Assembly: GCA_033980235.1 (NCBI GenBank)
Contig: CM067077.1
Coordinates: 6,420,602 to 6,484,601 of the forward strand
Direction of reading: 5' to 3'
From: Diadema setosum
Taxonomy: Eukaryota; Echinodermata; Echinoidea; Diadematoida; Diadematidae
DNA length: 64,000 nt
Below the pieces are notes generated by a model that saw nothing but the letters and a program-made list of their open reading frames with translations, had not been told where the DNA came from and made no database searches. This document shows positions 40,401 through 55,000 of this stretch, in pieces. Numbering within the stretch: position 1 is the first letter of the stretch; the number at the start of each line of letters is the position of its first letter. Made by a program: the position numbers and the translations under genes.

Positions 40401-42164
40401 AACACTCCCTCAAAAAGATGCATGATAAGAAGCATGACCATTACTGCTAAATTGAAGATAATAGATAAGCAACGATGAAAGACAAGCAAATGAATACTAC
40501 GTGGAGAAACTAGCCTCAAGATTCTATGTCCTTAATGGAAGCAGTGAGAGTTCAGATTAAGGCATAGTCAAAGATATATTTTCACATTTTATATGTCTAT
40601 CATATTGGGATACATTAGGAATGCTTTGCGAGATGGCGATTCTATATTTAAGGAAAGCACACTATCTTTGTCATAACCTATAATGCTCCTGTATAAAGGA
40701 AATCGATGTGACCTTTGTAAAGTTTTCCCTATTTATACATGTAACACTTCGTTTATTTTGTTAATACGGTTTCCATGGATAAGTAAATTCAGCTTGTATG
40801 TTTGTACATAAAAAAACGCTTGTGCATTATTATCTGAAAAATCCCCATGTATCATTAGATCATATCTTTTCATGCCATGGTTTGTATTTTATCTATATAT
40901 TTATTTTTTGCTTTAGAGTAATTTCGGGGTAACAGGATACAAAGTCATGTTAAGAAGATATACATTTTTTTTTTCCAAATAGGTGTCTATAAACATCAAC
41001 CGGTAATATCAAAGATCAACTTCAAGACCGAATATAAGTGTTTTCAAAGCGTCGAGTCTTATCTATGAGATCTTGTTTTTGATTTGACATTCTTTTGAAA
41101 GTATGACCATGGAGCTATACATTTTCTGTAGCTCCATGATTTTGCATAGGGTTTGCAAAAATGTGTGCGGCTTGCCTCGAATCTCATCACTTTGTATATT
41201 GATGTACTTTTATCTTCTTTCTTCAAACTTGTGTGAGACACCTTCAACCCGATCCATGACGGTTGGAGTTAGATTTTCCTTCAAAGCTAGATAAAGTACG
41301 CAAACTGGTACGTTATTTTGTGAGTAGTCTCTACAAATCCGGGTTAGAATTTCACACAGCGGGCAAAACTCTCTGATATGAGTCGGATAATATCATACAA
41401 ATTTGTTTCGCATTTCTTGCTGTCCCGACTTTGCATAATTGACACTTGGTTTTAGAGATAATTTGCGCTGGTCGGCTGGCCTGAACTGTGTATTTATCCT
41501 TCCTCTCTCCTTCCTGTAGAAACTACAGAAGAACTAGTTCTTATATTGTGCAAATAAATATTTCATTTAAACGTCTCTTGTTCATTGGTCCATTTACTCC
41601 TCTGCAAAAAAACCCCAAACAAACAAACAAACACCATCATATTCTCATGGCAAATGTTGGATTAAAATGTGTAACTGTTGGCCTTTATTTCATCACATTT
41701 GCTCATCAATATTCGTATGAGCTATGAAACAAATGCCCGATTTTGATTACTTCTATGCAAACATTGCATTTCATACTTTCAGGTGTTACATGCACAAATA
41801 CAAATGCAAAAACAAATACAAAACACACACATACACACACAAAAAAAAAATCAAGTGATGTATGGGCAGACTATTTGTAATGTGAGTACGAAATTTCACA
41901 TCTATTGGAATAGCCAAATTACCTTGATATGTAATTGCCCTAAACAAGGATTCAAACTAGCATAAAGCAAGACCTTGATGACTGATTTCTGAAAGCCTTT
42001 ATTTCACCTTTTCATGTTACAATAAGTGTTTGAACTAGCTAAGTTATCAAATGCGAGACAGTTTCTTCCGCGTTTGAAAGTCATTGTAAACTATCAAGTT
42101 CTCCCGATTGGTGATAGCTTCTCCCTGATTTGGACCATTTATATAATATATACATATATAATAA

Positions 42165-42166
42165 AA

Positions 42167-42233
<67 letters not shown>
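42165..42233. repeat. (TA)n microsatellite
   Basis: TA run with a single phase break. Confidence 0.9.
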
Positions 42234-43348
42234 GACGGAAAAAACAGGAAACAGAAGGCAGATACTACAGTAAATAAATCTGCATCAACATCGACTGATA
42301 TTGGAATGAAAAGCAGAATATTTGTTTGGTTACAATATGAATTCCGCAGAATCATTGAACATGGCGTTTTACGGGGCAAATAATATCTTGCAGCTTCTCT
42401 TAGTGAAAACGCTACTTCATATTTATTTTTCTTGACTTGAATAGAAGGACAACACAATACAATGAGCAAACAGTGCACGTGTATGATAGATATTACTGAA
42501 AACGAGGTTTATATCATACAGAATGGGATGGGTTTTTTTTTCCATGTCGATCGCACATGCTGATTAGATGAGATGTGAGATGAAGTCATCTTCCTACAAC
42601 ATTGTCATCAGGTTATACATGGAAAAACATAAAGTATTTTCTGTCCTTTCTTTCCAATGATACAGTGTTTACAACAATACCTCATTTAGGTCGAGGTAAA
42701 TAGAAAAATTATGCATCCTTCATTTCATGGGCATTGCTCGCCTAGATCTCTATGTCGACCTGTTTTCATCTAATATGATATGTTATCCAAAATAACAAAT
42801 GTACAAAAGGTTACAGTAAACAAAAAAAAATGTCATCACGGGAACTTCTCTGTTTTACTTCAAAATAGTACGCGCAAGTAAATTGAAAGATTTTTTTTTC
42901 TCAAAGAATTTGAGAAACAAAGTCCCCTTTTTTTTTAGGACGAGCTAAATTTTTGTATTTTTATTTCAAGAAGTAATACTGCCGGCCTAATGAAAAAACA
43001 AACAGAACTGTAACAAGGAAAGTACAGAACAATAACAAAATGATGGCAGAAATATGTTGAGGGACAGTGAAGAGTAAGGGTGTAAACCGAAAGGAGACGT
43101 TTCATGACTGCAAATCTTAAGGTAAAATTAGTTTTGTACAAATACATGTTGACAACTGTGACGACAGTACAACAACAACAACGACCACAACAAAACAGTA
43201 GACATAATAATTACGCATAATTTTTCTGAGTACGTAAAACACTGCACGTTACTTTTTCAAGAATAGTTTCAAATGTGCATCGGAAGATCAATGTAAGGAT
43301 CGAGGGTATCAAACATTATATATAAGCATTGAGAGGTAACTATCATAA

Positions 43349-43751
43349 AGGGATGGTACAGTTTGGGTTGAGGTAGGGCTTCAGGTTTCCAATTTTTTTT
43401 TTTTAATAATGCTTTTTCGAAATAATGAGAAATTTGATATGAAATATGAAAGAACCTTAATTCTTAAAGGAATTCAAAGCTTATTTGATTGAAATTAGTT
43501 TTGAAATGCCTGAGATATCCCAAACAATGCGGTTCTCATAGTAAGGTGGGGCCCACCTTTTATTAGGATTGCTGTGTTTTACTTTGTTTTTGGATATTTC
43601 AGCCATTTCAAAACTGATTTTCATCAAAGAAAGTTTGAATTCCTCTTAAAACTATATGCTCTTAAACGTTTCAAAAAGTGGTTTCTAAGTGTCTTACAAA
43701 AAAAAAAAGATTAAGCTGAATCCTCACCACAACCAATATTATACCATCCCT
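43349..43751. mobile_element. TTAA-type MITE, copy D
   Basis: AGGGATGGTACAGTTTGGGTTG .. AACCAATATTATACCATCCCT with ATAA (left, mutated) and TTAA (43752-43755). Inner arms around TTGAAATGCCTGAGATATCC / GGATATTTCAGCCATTTC. Confidence 0.82.
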
Positions 43752-44549
43752 TTAACAAAAACAAACAAATAATTAAACAAGTTGTCGTGATCATGAGCAT
43801 TCCATGACTATAACTTGGACCGCGATGTACACGGTAGTATGATATTGCAGATACAAGTACTACATGATATAATACGCTATAAATATCGAGACAATAGAAA
43901 TTGCTGCAAAGCACAACTCACTTCGCCTGCCTAGTGTAAAAAAACAAACAAACAAAAGAAAACAGAGAGAATGTTCACATGATTTTTTTTTCTATTGTTG
44001 ATCTCTATTTGCAAAACGCTATATTTTTTAAAACTTCATTTGGCTTCAAGAGAAAAGTGATGGCGAAGTAATAACATTTGCAACTTGTACCAGCGTGTAA
44101 GAATCTTAAAAAAGAAAAAAAAAATGTCAAAAAATCGCCTCTTATTGTATGCCGGGAATATTTTTCCAAGTTCTCGTAAAACAGCATGGAGGGCATGCTC
44201 ATGTCGCCATAATATTTAAGCTCAGTCTGTTCTACATGGTTCACATTCTTTCTTATTTTGTGAAGCTTGGTGTGGTCACGAAGAAAAGGTCATCGTACTA
44301 TCACGAATCACTGAGTCGCGCTCTTGTAGATGACTGGTATGTTTTAAACTCATAAATTTTTGCGGACAGTGGTTTTGACAGTTGTGGCGCGTAGCATGGT
44401 TCCATGATCATCTTGGGTTTGAAGATATACATCTCTTTTTTTAACATTGTTTCAACTATTCCTCGTGCTCTCCTGGATGGAATTATTCATTTCCGTACTG
44501 TGAGACTTTCCCCGCTCATTCTCTTTTGCAATTTCACCGAAAGTGACAA

Positions 44550-45080
44550 TACGAGAATACAAGTCGCATCGATGTGTGCTGATTGCTTTGGGCTATCACT
44601 GCTCTTCCCGGGGCGTCCACGCACGGCGCCTTCGCTGACATCTCTTGCCTTGCCTTTCTTGAGGCGCCTGGTTGCATGCGATGAAACTGTGTGCTCTCTG
44701 CGATCTTTAAGGACTTTCAGATTTCGCGTCCAGAACGTAGACTTCGACTTGATGACGTCATTTCATGATACTGCGCATGCTTCAGGTTCTCTGGCACGTC
44801 CAGCGCCCTAATCAAGAACGCGTCCTCCAAGGATTTCACGTCCTCGCAGAATCTGATAGTGAACGCGAGTGACGATGGCAGCCTGCGTGCAGAGCGTGTA
44901 TTTGGCGCGACGATTATGACGTCACCACATCTGTCGACTTGTACATGTTGTACTCACCGTCGACTGAAATCTTAAATGGTTTTACTCTGGTGTCGACGGG
45001 AGTTGCCGAGAACGTTGGCTCGCACTTTCGAGAGGCCTGAACGCTCTCGTGTCCATACAATCTAAAAGTCCCTTTTGTGA
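44550..45080. promoter_or_regulatory. GC-rich block with two CRE palindromes
   Basis: Markedly more GC/CpG-rich than its surroundings. Perfect TGACGTCA at 44753-44760 and 44917-44924, an NRF-1-like TGCGCATGC at about 44772, and an E2F-like TTTGGCGCG at about 44900. This looks like a promoter or enhancer, yet it lies between the 3' ends of two convergent genes. Function is inferred from motifs only. Confidence 0.4.
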
Positions 45081-45278
45081 GAGCTAATCGAGGAGGTCGT
45101 GTGAGTCAGTGTGCTATTTCCTTTGGAAAATGGGGAAATCAAACCATCTGACAGTTTTGTTAAAGATGGTAATATGACAGTGTGTATAAGATGGACTAGA
45201 TGTGTATTGTCTTAGCATCTGATTAAAATTGGTGATATACATAACAATCTCAATGCAATGCCTACAGTAACCATTGTT

Positions 45279-45284
45279 TTTATT
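45279..45284 (-). terminator. Candidate poly-A signal of SLC66-like gene
   Basis: AATAAA on the minus strand, about 263 nt past the stop codon at 45547. Based on the hexamer alone. Confidence 0.35.
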
Positions 45285-45546
45285 ATATAGAACGGTCTGG
45301 CTTCTCAGGAAGGGTGTAACTGTGGAAACGTTTCAACATGACATTAGCCCTCACGAAGTTGCCAAAATGCAGATACCTACTGCTGTATTAGATTCTAGAC
45401 CTCCATAATTACAGCTTAAAGGTTTGCCGACGGCTAAAGTTATAAACCATTCTGCAGATCGTAATCGAATGCGCGAATTCGAACACAGTAATTTCCATCA
45501 CATCTTCCATAAATGGTGGAGTCAGGAACAAGAAGGCGCGAGTGAA

Positions 45547-45834
45547 TCACGGAGATTGGGCCGTGTAGGCATATTCGATCTGGAAGTAGTTATCATCGTC
45601 ATCCGCGGTATCGTATTCCATGGAAATCGTGTCGCCGTCGATGTCGTCACCACGTTGTAGCTCCCGCTCGATCTCGCCCAGCACCTTCTCCTCATCCCAG
45701 TCGTCGTCGAACTCAAGTCCGTCCGCTGGCACCCCAAGGCTGTGGTGGTTCGGCGATCCATGCATGGCCTTGTTTGACTCGTCGTTGTCGGATTCGGCGT
45801 CGGTGTACTTCGGCCGAAAATCGTTGAAATCCCA
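45547..45834 (-). CDS. SLC66-like exon 10: acidic C-terminus
   Basis: 95 residues and TGA: WDFNDFRPKYTDAESDNDES, FDDDWDEEKVLGEIERELQR, DTADDDDNYFQIEYAYTAQSP. Acceptor tctcgatag. Confidence 0.8.
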   Translation of the reverse strand, partial: WDFNDFRPKYTDAESDNDESNKAMHGSPNHHSLGVPADGLEFDDDWDEEKVLGEIERELQRGDDIDGDTISMEYDTADDDDNYFQIEYAYTAQSP

Positions 45835-48800
45835 CTATCGAGAGCACAGTGTACACGGTGTATATGAAAACGAATAAACTGTTACAATCGACAATAGTCG
45901 TGACATGTGGATGTACAGGTGTGACGCAATAAACTATAATTACGTACATGTATACATACATACAAGTCATACATATGCATATATGGACAAAATATGCTTT
46001 CAATGATATAATTAAATGCCTACTAAACATATCCACGCAATCATTAATTTTTTCGATGCGCTTCTGATAATAGGGACCCCATCTACATACTTTATCCAGA
46101 AAAAAAAACGACACACGCAATATCAATATGTAGGGCCTACATTTACCCTGATTCAAACTGTTCTTGCTGAAATTCTTCTAATCTAAAACAATATTTTACA
46201 GACGGCTTAAAACAAAGCTAGCCCATTAGCATGTGCTCGATATCCGAGGGAACAACACAATCATATCATTAGATTAGCATTTTAAAAAAAGAAAGAAAGA
46301 AAGAAAGGAAGGAATGGAGGAATAAAGGAAGGAAGATAGGAGCACACAAACAAACACACTACAACAACAAAAACGAAAATATCATACCTCTAGTCCGTCG
46401 TCATCGAGATCGGTCGCGCCTCTTGGCCTACGACGTTTACCATTGCCGTCGCCTTCGCGGACGTAGACGTCCTGATCGTCGTCCAGGATAAAGTCGCTGG
46501 CTCGGCTGTGGATGCTTGCCGTCTCCGGATCGTAGTCGCCGTCGTGGTCGTCATAGTCTGGATGCATTTCATTCTATTAAGGGTTTAGAGGAGGGTCGAG
46601 TTTTTGTTAACTTGTACAAAGAAATTTGCACCGAAGGATCTATCCGTTTGACTGAGCAGAGGTGCATCCCGACTAATTGGTCATCAAGTGTTTATGGCGC
46701 AATAACATGAGAACTAATTCTCTCTTTACTCACAAGTAATTCATAATTTAAGCATCTAAAATATATATGTGTATGATACACACATGTACGATCTCCAGCA
46801 AATGTCCGCCGCATTTATAAGCATAAATTAATGATTGCATTCTGATTATCCCGTAATAAAAAAATGTTGGGAACTACGAAGATCTCTCCAGCTCGTGTTA
46901 GTGACATATTGAAATGAGTACTATTTCTTTTTTGACACATCACTAATTCACACTTTCCCAAAAGAAAAAAAAATAAAATGGAATGAATCTTCCTCACAGG
47001 TTTCGGAATAACAGCCTTCTCGTTCATCATACGATGCTGAGGATGTGTCAATCTTTTTGTATAATAATGCTTCCAAATTCGTGTTTCGAGCAGTCGAGTG
47101 TATTTTGTTAATAGACAAATGACGAGAATCATTCCAGTCACAGACTGGAAACTCTCCGCGTCTGTTTCTCGGTTACCACAGAAATCTTCAAATCTACACA
47201 GACAATCATAAACGCAATCGCTAAAAAAAAGGCCTTATTGTCGTTCAAAATTTTTAATTACATTCCTCACCCCTCCTCCCACCGCCCCTCTCTCTAACCA
47301 CAACCCCTAAAAATCACGCTTCGTCAAAGTTCACATGACTTAAGCCCGGCGCACACTATGCGACTCACGACTATACGACTGACAGACTTTGTATCTGAAA
47401 TAAACAAGTGTGTCTATTCTGAGGCTATTGTGATTTATTTCGGATCCAAAGTCTGTCAGTCGTGCGACCGAAAGTCGAAAAGTGTGTGACGGGCTTAACT
47501 ATCTCGTCGCCATGGATACCTACCTCGCTCTCCTCTCGTATCTCTAGGTGCGGCTCCTCCTTGATGCTCGGCAACTTTCCTGTGTTGTTGTTGTCGCCGA
47601 ACCGCGGGGCGACGGAGCGCTCCAGATCCGAGTTGATGCTCTCCTCGCTGGGAAAGAGAAGGAACGTGCCGTCGGCCCTCCGTCGGCCGACCACGCGGCC
47701 AGTCGAGCCGATGCCGCGGTTCTTCAGCACCAAGAAGATGATCTGACCAAGTGATGGTGGCGGGCGTTGTCAAGGATACTGATTTTTACTGAGGAGCTCT
47801 GTCGAGATGCTGGCAAATCATGGACCTTCGTGCTCTAACCTCGCATCATACTTACTGTGTCATGATTTCTCTCTGTCTTATTTGTCTGCATAAGGAGGTA
47901 TCTCCTTAGTCTACTATTATTTAATCCTTTCAGATAAAGTCTGGATATTGCCTGTATTATACAGTGCTTATATAGCGCATATCACTACCATTAGTGTCTC
48001 TATGCGCTTTAAGGGAGAGGGTTGAAAATGGGAAAAGGAACTGTGGTCTACTGTACGTACCGTAGATGTTACAGTTTGCAAAACCAAAACTCATTTATAA
48101 TACTTTTTAAACATTACTTATTAGAACATCGGTGAAAGGAATCTGCGATGTTTGCCTTCTAGTTTGTAAACTTTTCTTCAGGTATTTACACACTTCGACG
48201 AACTGTATGTGTATAATAACAAAATATGAATGAATGGAATTAATGAAGGAATGCATGATATAATGCTTTCCCACCAAGGGAAATGAAAAGGATACAATTG
48301 AACTAAATCCAACAAATGCCCAACTGCAGGAGAAAAAAAAAAACCCAAATAAACAAAGAACGATTAACATTTAAAGCATTAAAAACTTGTAATACAATAT
48401 CATTACATGAACGCGGATTGTGATCAAAATGCTAGAATGCTTACATACTCTGGCAGAAGAAGTTCGTGTACAGTGTCTTTAGTCAACCTGAAAATATTTT
48501 CATCTCATAGACCTTCGCGTTTTGCTGAATTTGCTGAAAGAATCTTCTTTAGAACAGTAGAAAGTTCAGTCAGCTCGGTCCCTTTTGTAAAATCTGGACC
48601 ATCTACGCACGATATGAAAAACCCTACGCCATCTTTTCTCAACAGGATGCATGATCTTGTTGACGACAAGAAACCATATACATCCATTTATAAAACCAAT
48701 TGACTGTGAGAAAAACTTTTGCAGTATTTCTCTCGAGGGTTCCGCTTATTGGTATATAACATGGCTCTGCGCTATTTTCTGTCGCATGTAACTTTTCACT

Positions 48801-48935
48801 CCTACAGTGGAAATTCGTTCTAACGACAAATTGAACGAGGCCTCCTGGAGTGTTAAAATCTGTTTTATCACAGCGTATCAGACATTTTGGTGCATAAATT
48901 GTATGAACAATAATGATGATGATGATGATGATGAC

Positions 48936-49005
<70 letters not shown>

Positions 49006-52000
49006 TAGAGCTTAATTAATATGAGGCAATATAGAAAGGAAACTTTGTTTTTTTTTCATAAATGATCAGGTATATGTTTCTTGAAATAATACACTAATAA
49101 ATAATAATAATAATAATCAGGGTCGTCAGCTGCTCACCTGATAAGAAGCCAAGGAAGTGCGTTGGTAAGGAAGGCTGCATCGGTGTCATAGGCAAGAATG
49201 GAGACGAAGTAGCAAACGTTTGCTACGATTTGGAGTACGTGGTGTGATACGGACTCCGCATATTTGGCTTTGTGATTGGCCTTTACGCAGAAAATAAACA
49301 GAAAATGTCATTTACATTATCCAAGTTCGTGTATACATGTATACCTGTACGGTAATGGCAGTTTATTTCGGAATGAATTCTTGTGTGGAATCTGTCGTGT
49401 TGTGTCTCGCTCTGAAGTAAATAACCAATTAATTTAATCCAACTTTATATGACTTCCATCGATTTCATTCCAAAGGCAAAAGTGATGAGTACAGACAGAG
49501 AAAACCCAAATGACTGACATTAATACATTTGCCTCTTAGCTTCAGATTAAACAATACTTTTGTTAGTACTTGCATATTATATTAGTTCAGTGCAAACGAG
49601 GGTATGTTAATTGTAGGTAAGAGGGGTAAATTAATGACGAATCGGTGCCCTGAGGCATTTGGATACGTGGCAATTGACTGATCAAAAACAACAGCTTTAA
49701 AGAGAAAAGGCAAGCTTTTTCTTTTTGTCATGAATCAAATAAAAACAAAAGACGCGTGATTGAACGGAAAGATACTAGTAGATACAAATTGACAAGTATC
49801 ATATTGATTCGGAAAAAGGTATAAAACGTCTATAAAGGTGGTGGGATGCTGGTACAGGTATACCGTGGTCAAAAAGGACAGATAGATAATGATATAAACA
49901 TGAAAGAATTGGTAAAAAAAAAGAATTATAAAGATAGTTAGATAGATAGATAGACAGATAGATAGATAGATAGATAGATAGACAGACATATAGATAGATG
50001 GATAGATAGAAAGCTTGAGACAATGAGAGAGTGAAAGAGACTGGAAGAGAAAAGAAAAAAGATAAAAGAAAGAAGAAAGAGGGAGAGAGAGAAACAAACG
50101 AGATTCGTGCGTGAGATAAAAAAAAAGGTCGGGGTCTATTGTGTTGAATGTTGGAGGAAAAAAAGCAAAATCCTATGATCATAAAAACATGAGAGAGCTA
50201 ATATGCAGAGCGCATTTAGCTCACAGTGTTTACACATGAGTGGAACAGCCAACAGACCCAGCGATGTCTTACGACACGCTTGTCTGCTACACTTATTGAT
50301 TTAGGTAAGTTCAAAGTACACTGTGTAAAGCTTCCATGATATTATTGAAGTACGAAGAGTTAATGTCGAAATCAAACATGGCCAAGGCAACCTCTGTATA
50401 TCACATCAACAATTTGCACATGCCCTATAAATCACGGGCGACATTTTCAATCAGTAGTGAAGGCAATAATACACCCAGGTAAAATGCATGTAATATGTGA
50501 CTTTCGGTCACATGTTATTGGGTGAGTACTTGTTCTTCACCTGCTTATTCAGTGACAAGATTGCGCCCAATTTGAACTTTTCAGATGCTTTATTGCTTAA
50601 ACCTATTTTCATGTTCCTTCCCTCATTTCTGGTACACTTTTTCTTCTATTTTTCTTCAGATTACTTGGGAACGTCCACAAAAAAAAAAAAATCCTTTCCA
50701 AACCAATATTCCTCAGATGACCTCATCTGTCATTCATTGCTAAAGTACTGAAATGTTTAACAAAAGACATTGGAATGCACCTTCCCCTCGACTCAGCATA
50801 CCTTGCATGTTTCTCTGATATTAATACGACTAACAAAAGACATGGCAAGGGAACATGCAAGTTATGCTGAGTCGAGGGTAAGGTGCAATTCCCCCCCCCC
50901 CCCCCACACACACACACAATGAAAAAGTACGCCTTGCCGACAACTGGAAAAGATGCCAATTTATTAAGGTTTACCTCTTCAATCGCCAAAGTCTCTATAC
51001 ACTAAATAAATCATATATGATTTCGCATCCCCTCCCTCGACCCCACACCAACGCACACACACACACAAGACAAGCACAGATTCATATACACACATTGCTA
51101 TCGACGATAGAAAATATACCTGGTACATTCAGAGGAAAAAAAAAATGAGCGGAGTATACTCACAATGTTTACTATTGTTGGTACCGAACGAAGGGAATAG
51201 AAAACTAGTGCAGCAAATCCCAAGGCGTAACCGAAGTTATCTGTGGACGACTTGGGAAACGAAGCAAAAACAACATAAGAACGTCAAAAAGTAACACTAG
51301 TAAGACTGTAATTCCTTTTCATATCTACAGATAAATAGCGTTATATACGTAAATGCCATTTCATCATCATCATTATCATCATCACCATCTTCATCACCAT
51401 CAGTGCGGCTTGTTACTTGAAATAGCCGACCGAACTTATTCCATCCAAACGTATTTGTAACACGCTGTTTATTATTATGTAATTAGTCGGACGGAGATGT
51501 AAAATGTCTGAATAGACCTGTAGACAGTAAACATTAGATTTAACAGGTAGTGAGAATGTTTAAAGAATTTAACTATACATTTAAACAGTCGATTCAAGAT
51601 GGGCATCATGAGTAATGAAGCATCTGGTAGTAATGACAGTAATACCAGTTAAACGTATTTCCGTGATCATTTTCATCGTTAAAGTAATCATCAATATTAT
51701 CATGACTATTGTCATCGATGTTATTAGTACCAATAAGCCAATGCCGATAAGTGGTTTTTTTCCCCGTCTAATATTGATGCCAACTTTGAGCACAATGTCA
51801 TGATCATGCGTGCGTACTCAACGCCAGAGGAGCAAAGAAAATCCCTTGCTAGAAGGACACGGAAAATATAAGACAATACAATGTGGATATCGCTAAACGT
51901 AATTAACTTGGGAATATGTCTGGAATATTTACTGGTCCTTACCTCTCCCACCATTAATAATTTTCGCCCAGTTGGAGACATATGGGCGTGGCCTCTGTAT

Positions 52001-55000
52001 GACAGCTCTTCGGAAGCCAGGGAAAACTTGATTGGCCAATAGAAGATCGCCATCAGCCAGGGAAGACTGAGACAAAGCACCAGGGACCCGCCCCCTCCGT
52101 TCATGGTTGCATTCTCTTCTCTCGTCCTATTGGGTGATTTCCAATCCTCGGACGGCACTAAGAGGAGGAGTCAGCGAAACTTCCTGTTACATTGATAACA
52201 TGCATATCCACCGAATCGAAATGAAGCAGGTCGTTAATCGTCACAGTTTGGGTGAAAAACAAACAAACAAACAAACAAACAAACAAACAAACTGCGAAAC
52301 CTCTTCGCGGTTGCAATTCCACCAGGGCGAAGACACTGCGAGGTGATGGCAATAACTATCTGGGCCTATAATGGCCTAATTTCGTTCATGAATTTTAATT
52401 CGCTATCATTGCAAGTTACAAATAATTGCAGTTGCCACGGAATTAATACACGTAGTTTATTGGCATGTTCACCAGATGCCGGAATGGCTAATATAACATT
52501 GAGTTCATACTTATGAGCATTACTAACTGCAAAGAGCATAATTCATCTTGTAGAATAATCATGGCTATACTTTCATGCAAACAAACAAGGATTCCGAAAT
52601 GAAGATAAAACAATTAGCACGACTAGTAAACATTTTGATATCAAAATTGTGTTGGAGAATGAAAAAAAAAAGTGAGTAAGACGAGAACAATGTTGAAATC
52701 AAATGGGGCTTAAAAACAGCAACAACAACGACATCACAAATGATAATGCTTACAGTTACTATAGCATCGACAAAAACACAAAGGGAACGGAAAGGAAGGC
52801 CTAACCACCCTCCCCCTCCCATTATTCATGCTTTTACCATTAATATGATTGATGTTAAACTTTGCAGATTTTAATAGTATGCTGCATCGCTGTATAAAGA
52901 TTAAAAGTAGTCGATTATGCAGATGAGACGGTGCAGCGTAGCATCACGTGAGCATCGGTTTCAAAGTTCCGGTCAAAGCACAAAATCACTCCTTTTCAAG
53001 ATGATATCAGTACACAACTTTCAATTCATTTTACGATTATGCTCCCTCCCCCCTCCCCTTAATAACATCCTCACCCATCCGTCAGGAAAAGATTACCTAG
53101 AATCGTAGAACGAATCTGATAAAATACTAACAAATCAAATCATGGACAATGTAAGATTAAAGGGACTGTACAGTACTGGTTGAGCTGGGGATTCATGTTT
53201 TGAACATTCCTAAGTGAGATGATGAAAAGCCTGTTATGAAATATGAAAGAGCATATAATCTTAAGAAGGATTCAACGTTTATTTCATGAAAATTGGTTTT
53301 CAAATAGCTAAGATATCCAAAAAAAAAGTGCTAATAATAAAAGGCGACATGCCCCAACTTTATTAGTATCTCTTTGTTTCACCTTATTTTTGGATATCCC
53401 AGCCATTTCAAAACCGATTTTCATCGAATACACTTTTGATACCCTTTATATAGAATTGCATGCTCTTTGACATTTCATAGAGTGTTTTCTGAATATCTCA
53501 CAAAACTTTAAAAGGTAAATCTTCACCTCGACCAGAACTGTTCACACCCTTTAAGTATGTAGAGAGAACATTCTTCTTGTTTTCGTGTTCCCTTCACGAA
53601 AACATAATTCATTTTTCCACCATTTTTCTTGTAAACGTCGTAATACCTGTACTTTTTTTAAAGAATGTATCGCATTGCATTGGAGATTTCGAATTAAATT
53701 GGAATGAAATTGACGAAATACGTGCAGAGACAGACACGGACGCCGACAATGAAATGAAAACGTTTCAAAGGACCATTCGTTCGTGTGTCTGTGTACCTAC
53801 TTGTCTCACCGTAAAAGGACAATCCTTGTCTACTCATCCGTCGACTCCTGTTCCACCAGAAGGCCCATTGTAGAAAGAAGATGGTGTCACTGAAAACCAG
53901 GTATCCGCCCGTTATTGCCTAGAAACGGGGGAAAACAGCATCACTGACTAAAATGATGATGGGATGCTGCTGCTGATGATGATGATAACTCTTACAGACC
54001 AATAGCAACGATTACACTCTTGAAGAAGATGTGACCGTAAAACAATATCATTCTATTCAAACCTTACCATAGCTTCGTACAGCAACAACAAAGTCATCAT
54101 GCCAAACGATCATCATCAACACCTATTAACTACATTACACTAACACCCTGCCGTAGTATCACCATTTACACTATCCTTTATCACATTGCTACATAACACA
54201 AAGTCATCTGTTATCGTATATCACCATTATGATCATGACCAGCAATGTTGGCTTCAAAATCAACTTGATCATTGTCATCGTCAAATCTCCGGCAAAAAAG
54301 AAAAGAAAAGAAAAAAAGAACAATGATCTATGAATCGCCGTAGTATCAGCATGATCACGATGACTTGAATGATTATCTTTTTTGTTGGAAGAAAGACTAG
54401 TAAAAATATCTGTATCTGTATCTGTATCTGATGACTTTCAATAGAAAAGTGATGACAATTTCCCCCATTTCACTCATATTCATAGATCGATCGTGAACAA
54501 CATCATCATTATCGTATAGACATCAGATTCTCATCACCCATGACAAGAAGTTCACCCAAATGTAAAATTACCAATGGAAGAGTTTAAATGCAAAATGAGC
54601 TAAGCGCCATTTTTAAACATTTCAAAGTAAGTCCAGCATCAGATAGAGGAAAATAAAACATTTCCGGTAATACCTCACTTGTAACATAATAAGGAATATT
54701 CTAGAAGTTATGATTATAAGTTATTTTGTATGTGTTTTTAGCAGCTTTTATCACAAATATCTCAACTTAACAAAAATGGAGTTAGCTCGTTTTGCGATAA
54801 AACTCTTCAAAGTTATGCTTTGTTTCAAGTGAGATATCCATTCACCTGTGTTTGCAATTGATCGCATAAGGAAGCCCCGATCAAGTTGCAGACGGAGCCG
54901 ATCGCACTGGTGGTGATCAACCCAAGGCGGCCGCAGCTACTGTCTGGGTCATCGTGTCGCGACTTGAACAGCCTGTGCAATGATAATTTTATGAACAATA

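Larger units (their letters stand above)
38634..45546. other. Intergenic region between convergent genes
   Basis: Contains the lipoxygenase 3' UTR (possible ATTAAA at 39364), the tandem triplication at 39487-40400, a TA array at 42165-42233, a TTAA MITE at 43349-43751, the GC-rich CRE block at 44550-45080, and the SLC66-like 3' UTR. No protein gene supported. Confidence 0.5.

Noticed and set aside
44404..44811. 135-codon plus-strand frame as a protein gene
   Set aside because: No domain recognised, odd composition and overlap with a GC-rich regulatory-looking block; kept only as a possible transcript.
48407..48703. 98-codon plus-strand frame inside an SLC66-like intron
   Set aside because: Reads like possible protein in places (ending FLNRMHDLVDDKKPYTSIYK) but I cannot match it to a family; could be an old element fragment.
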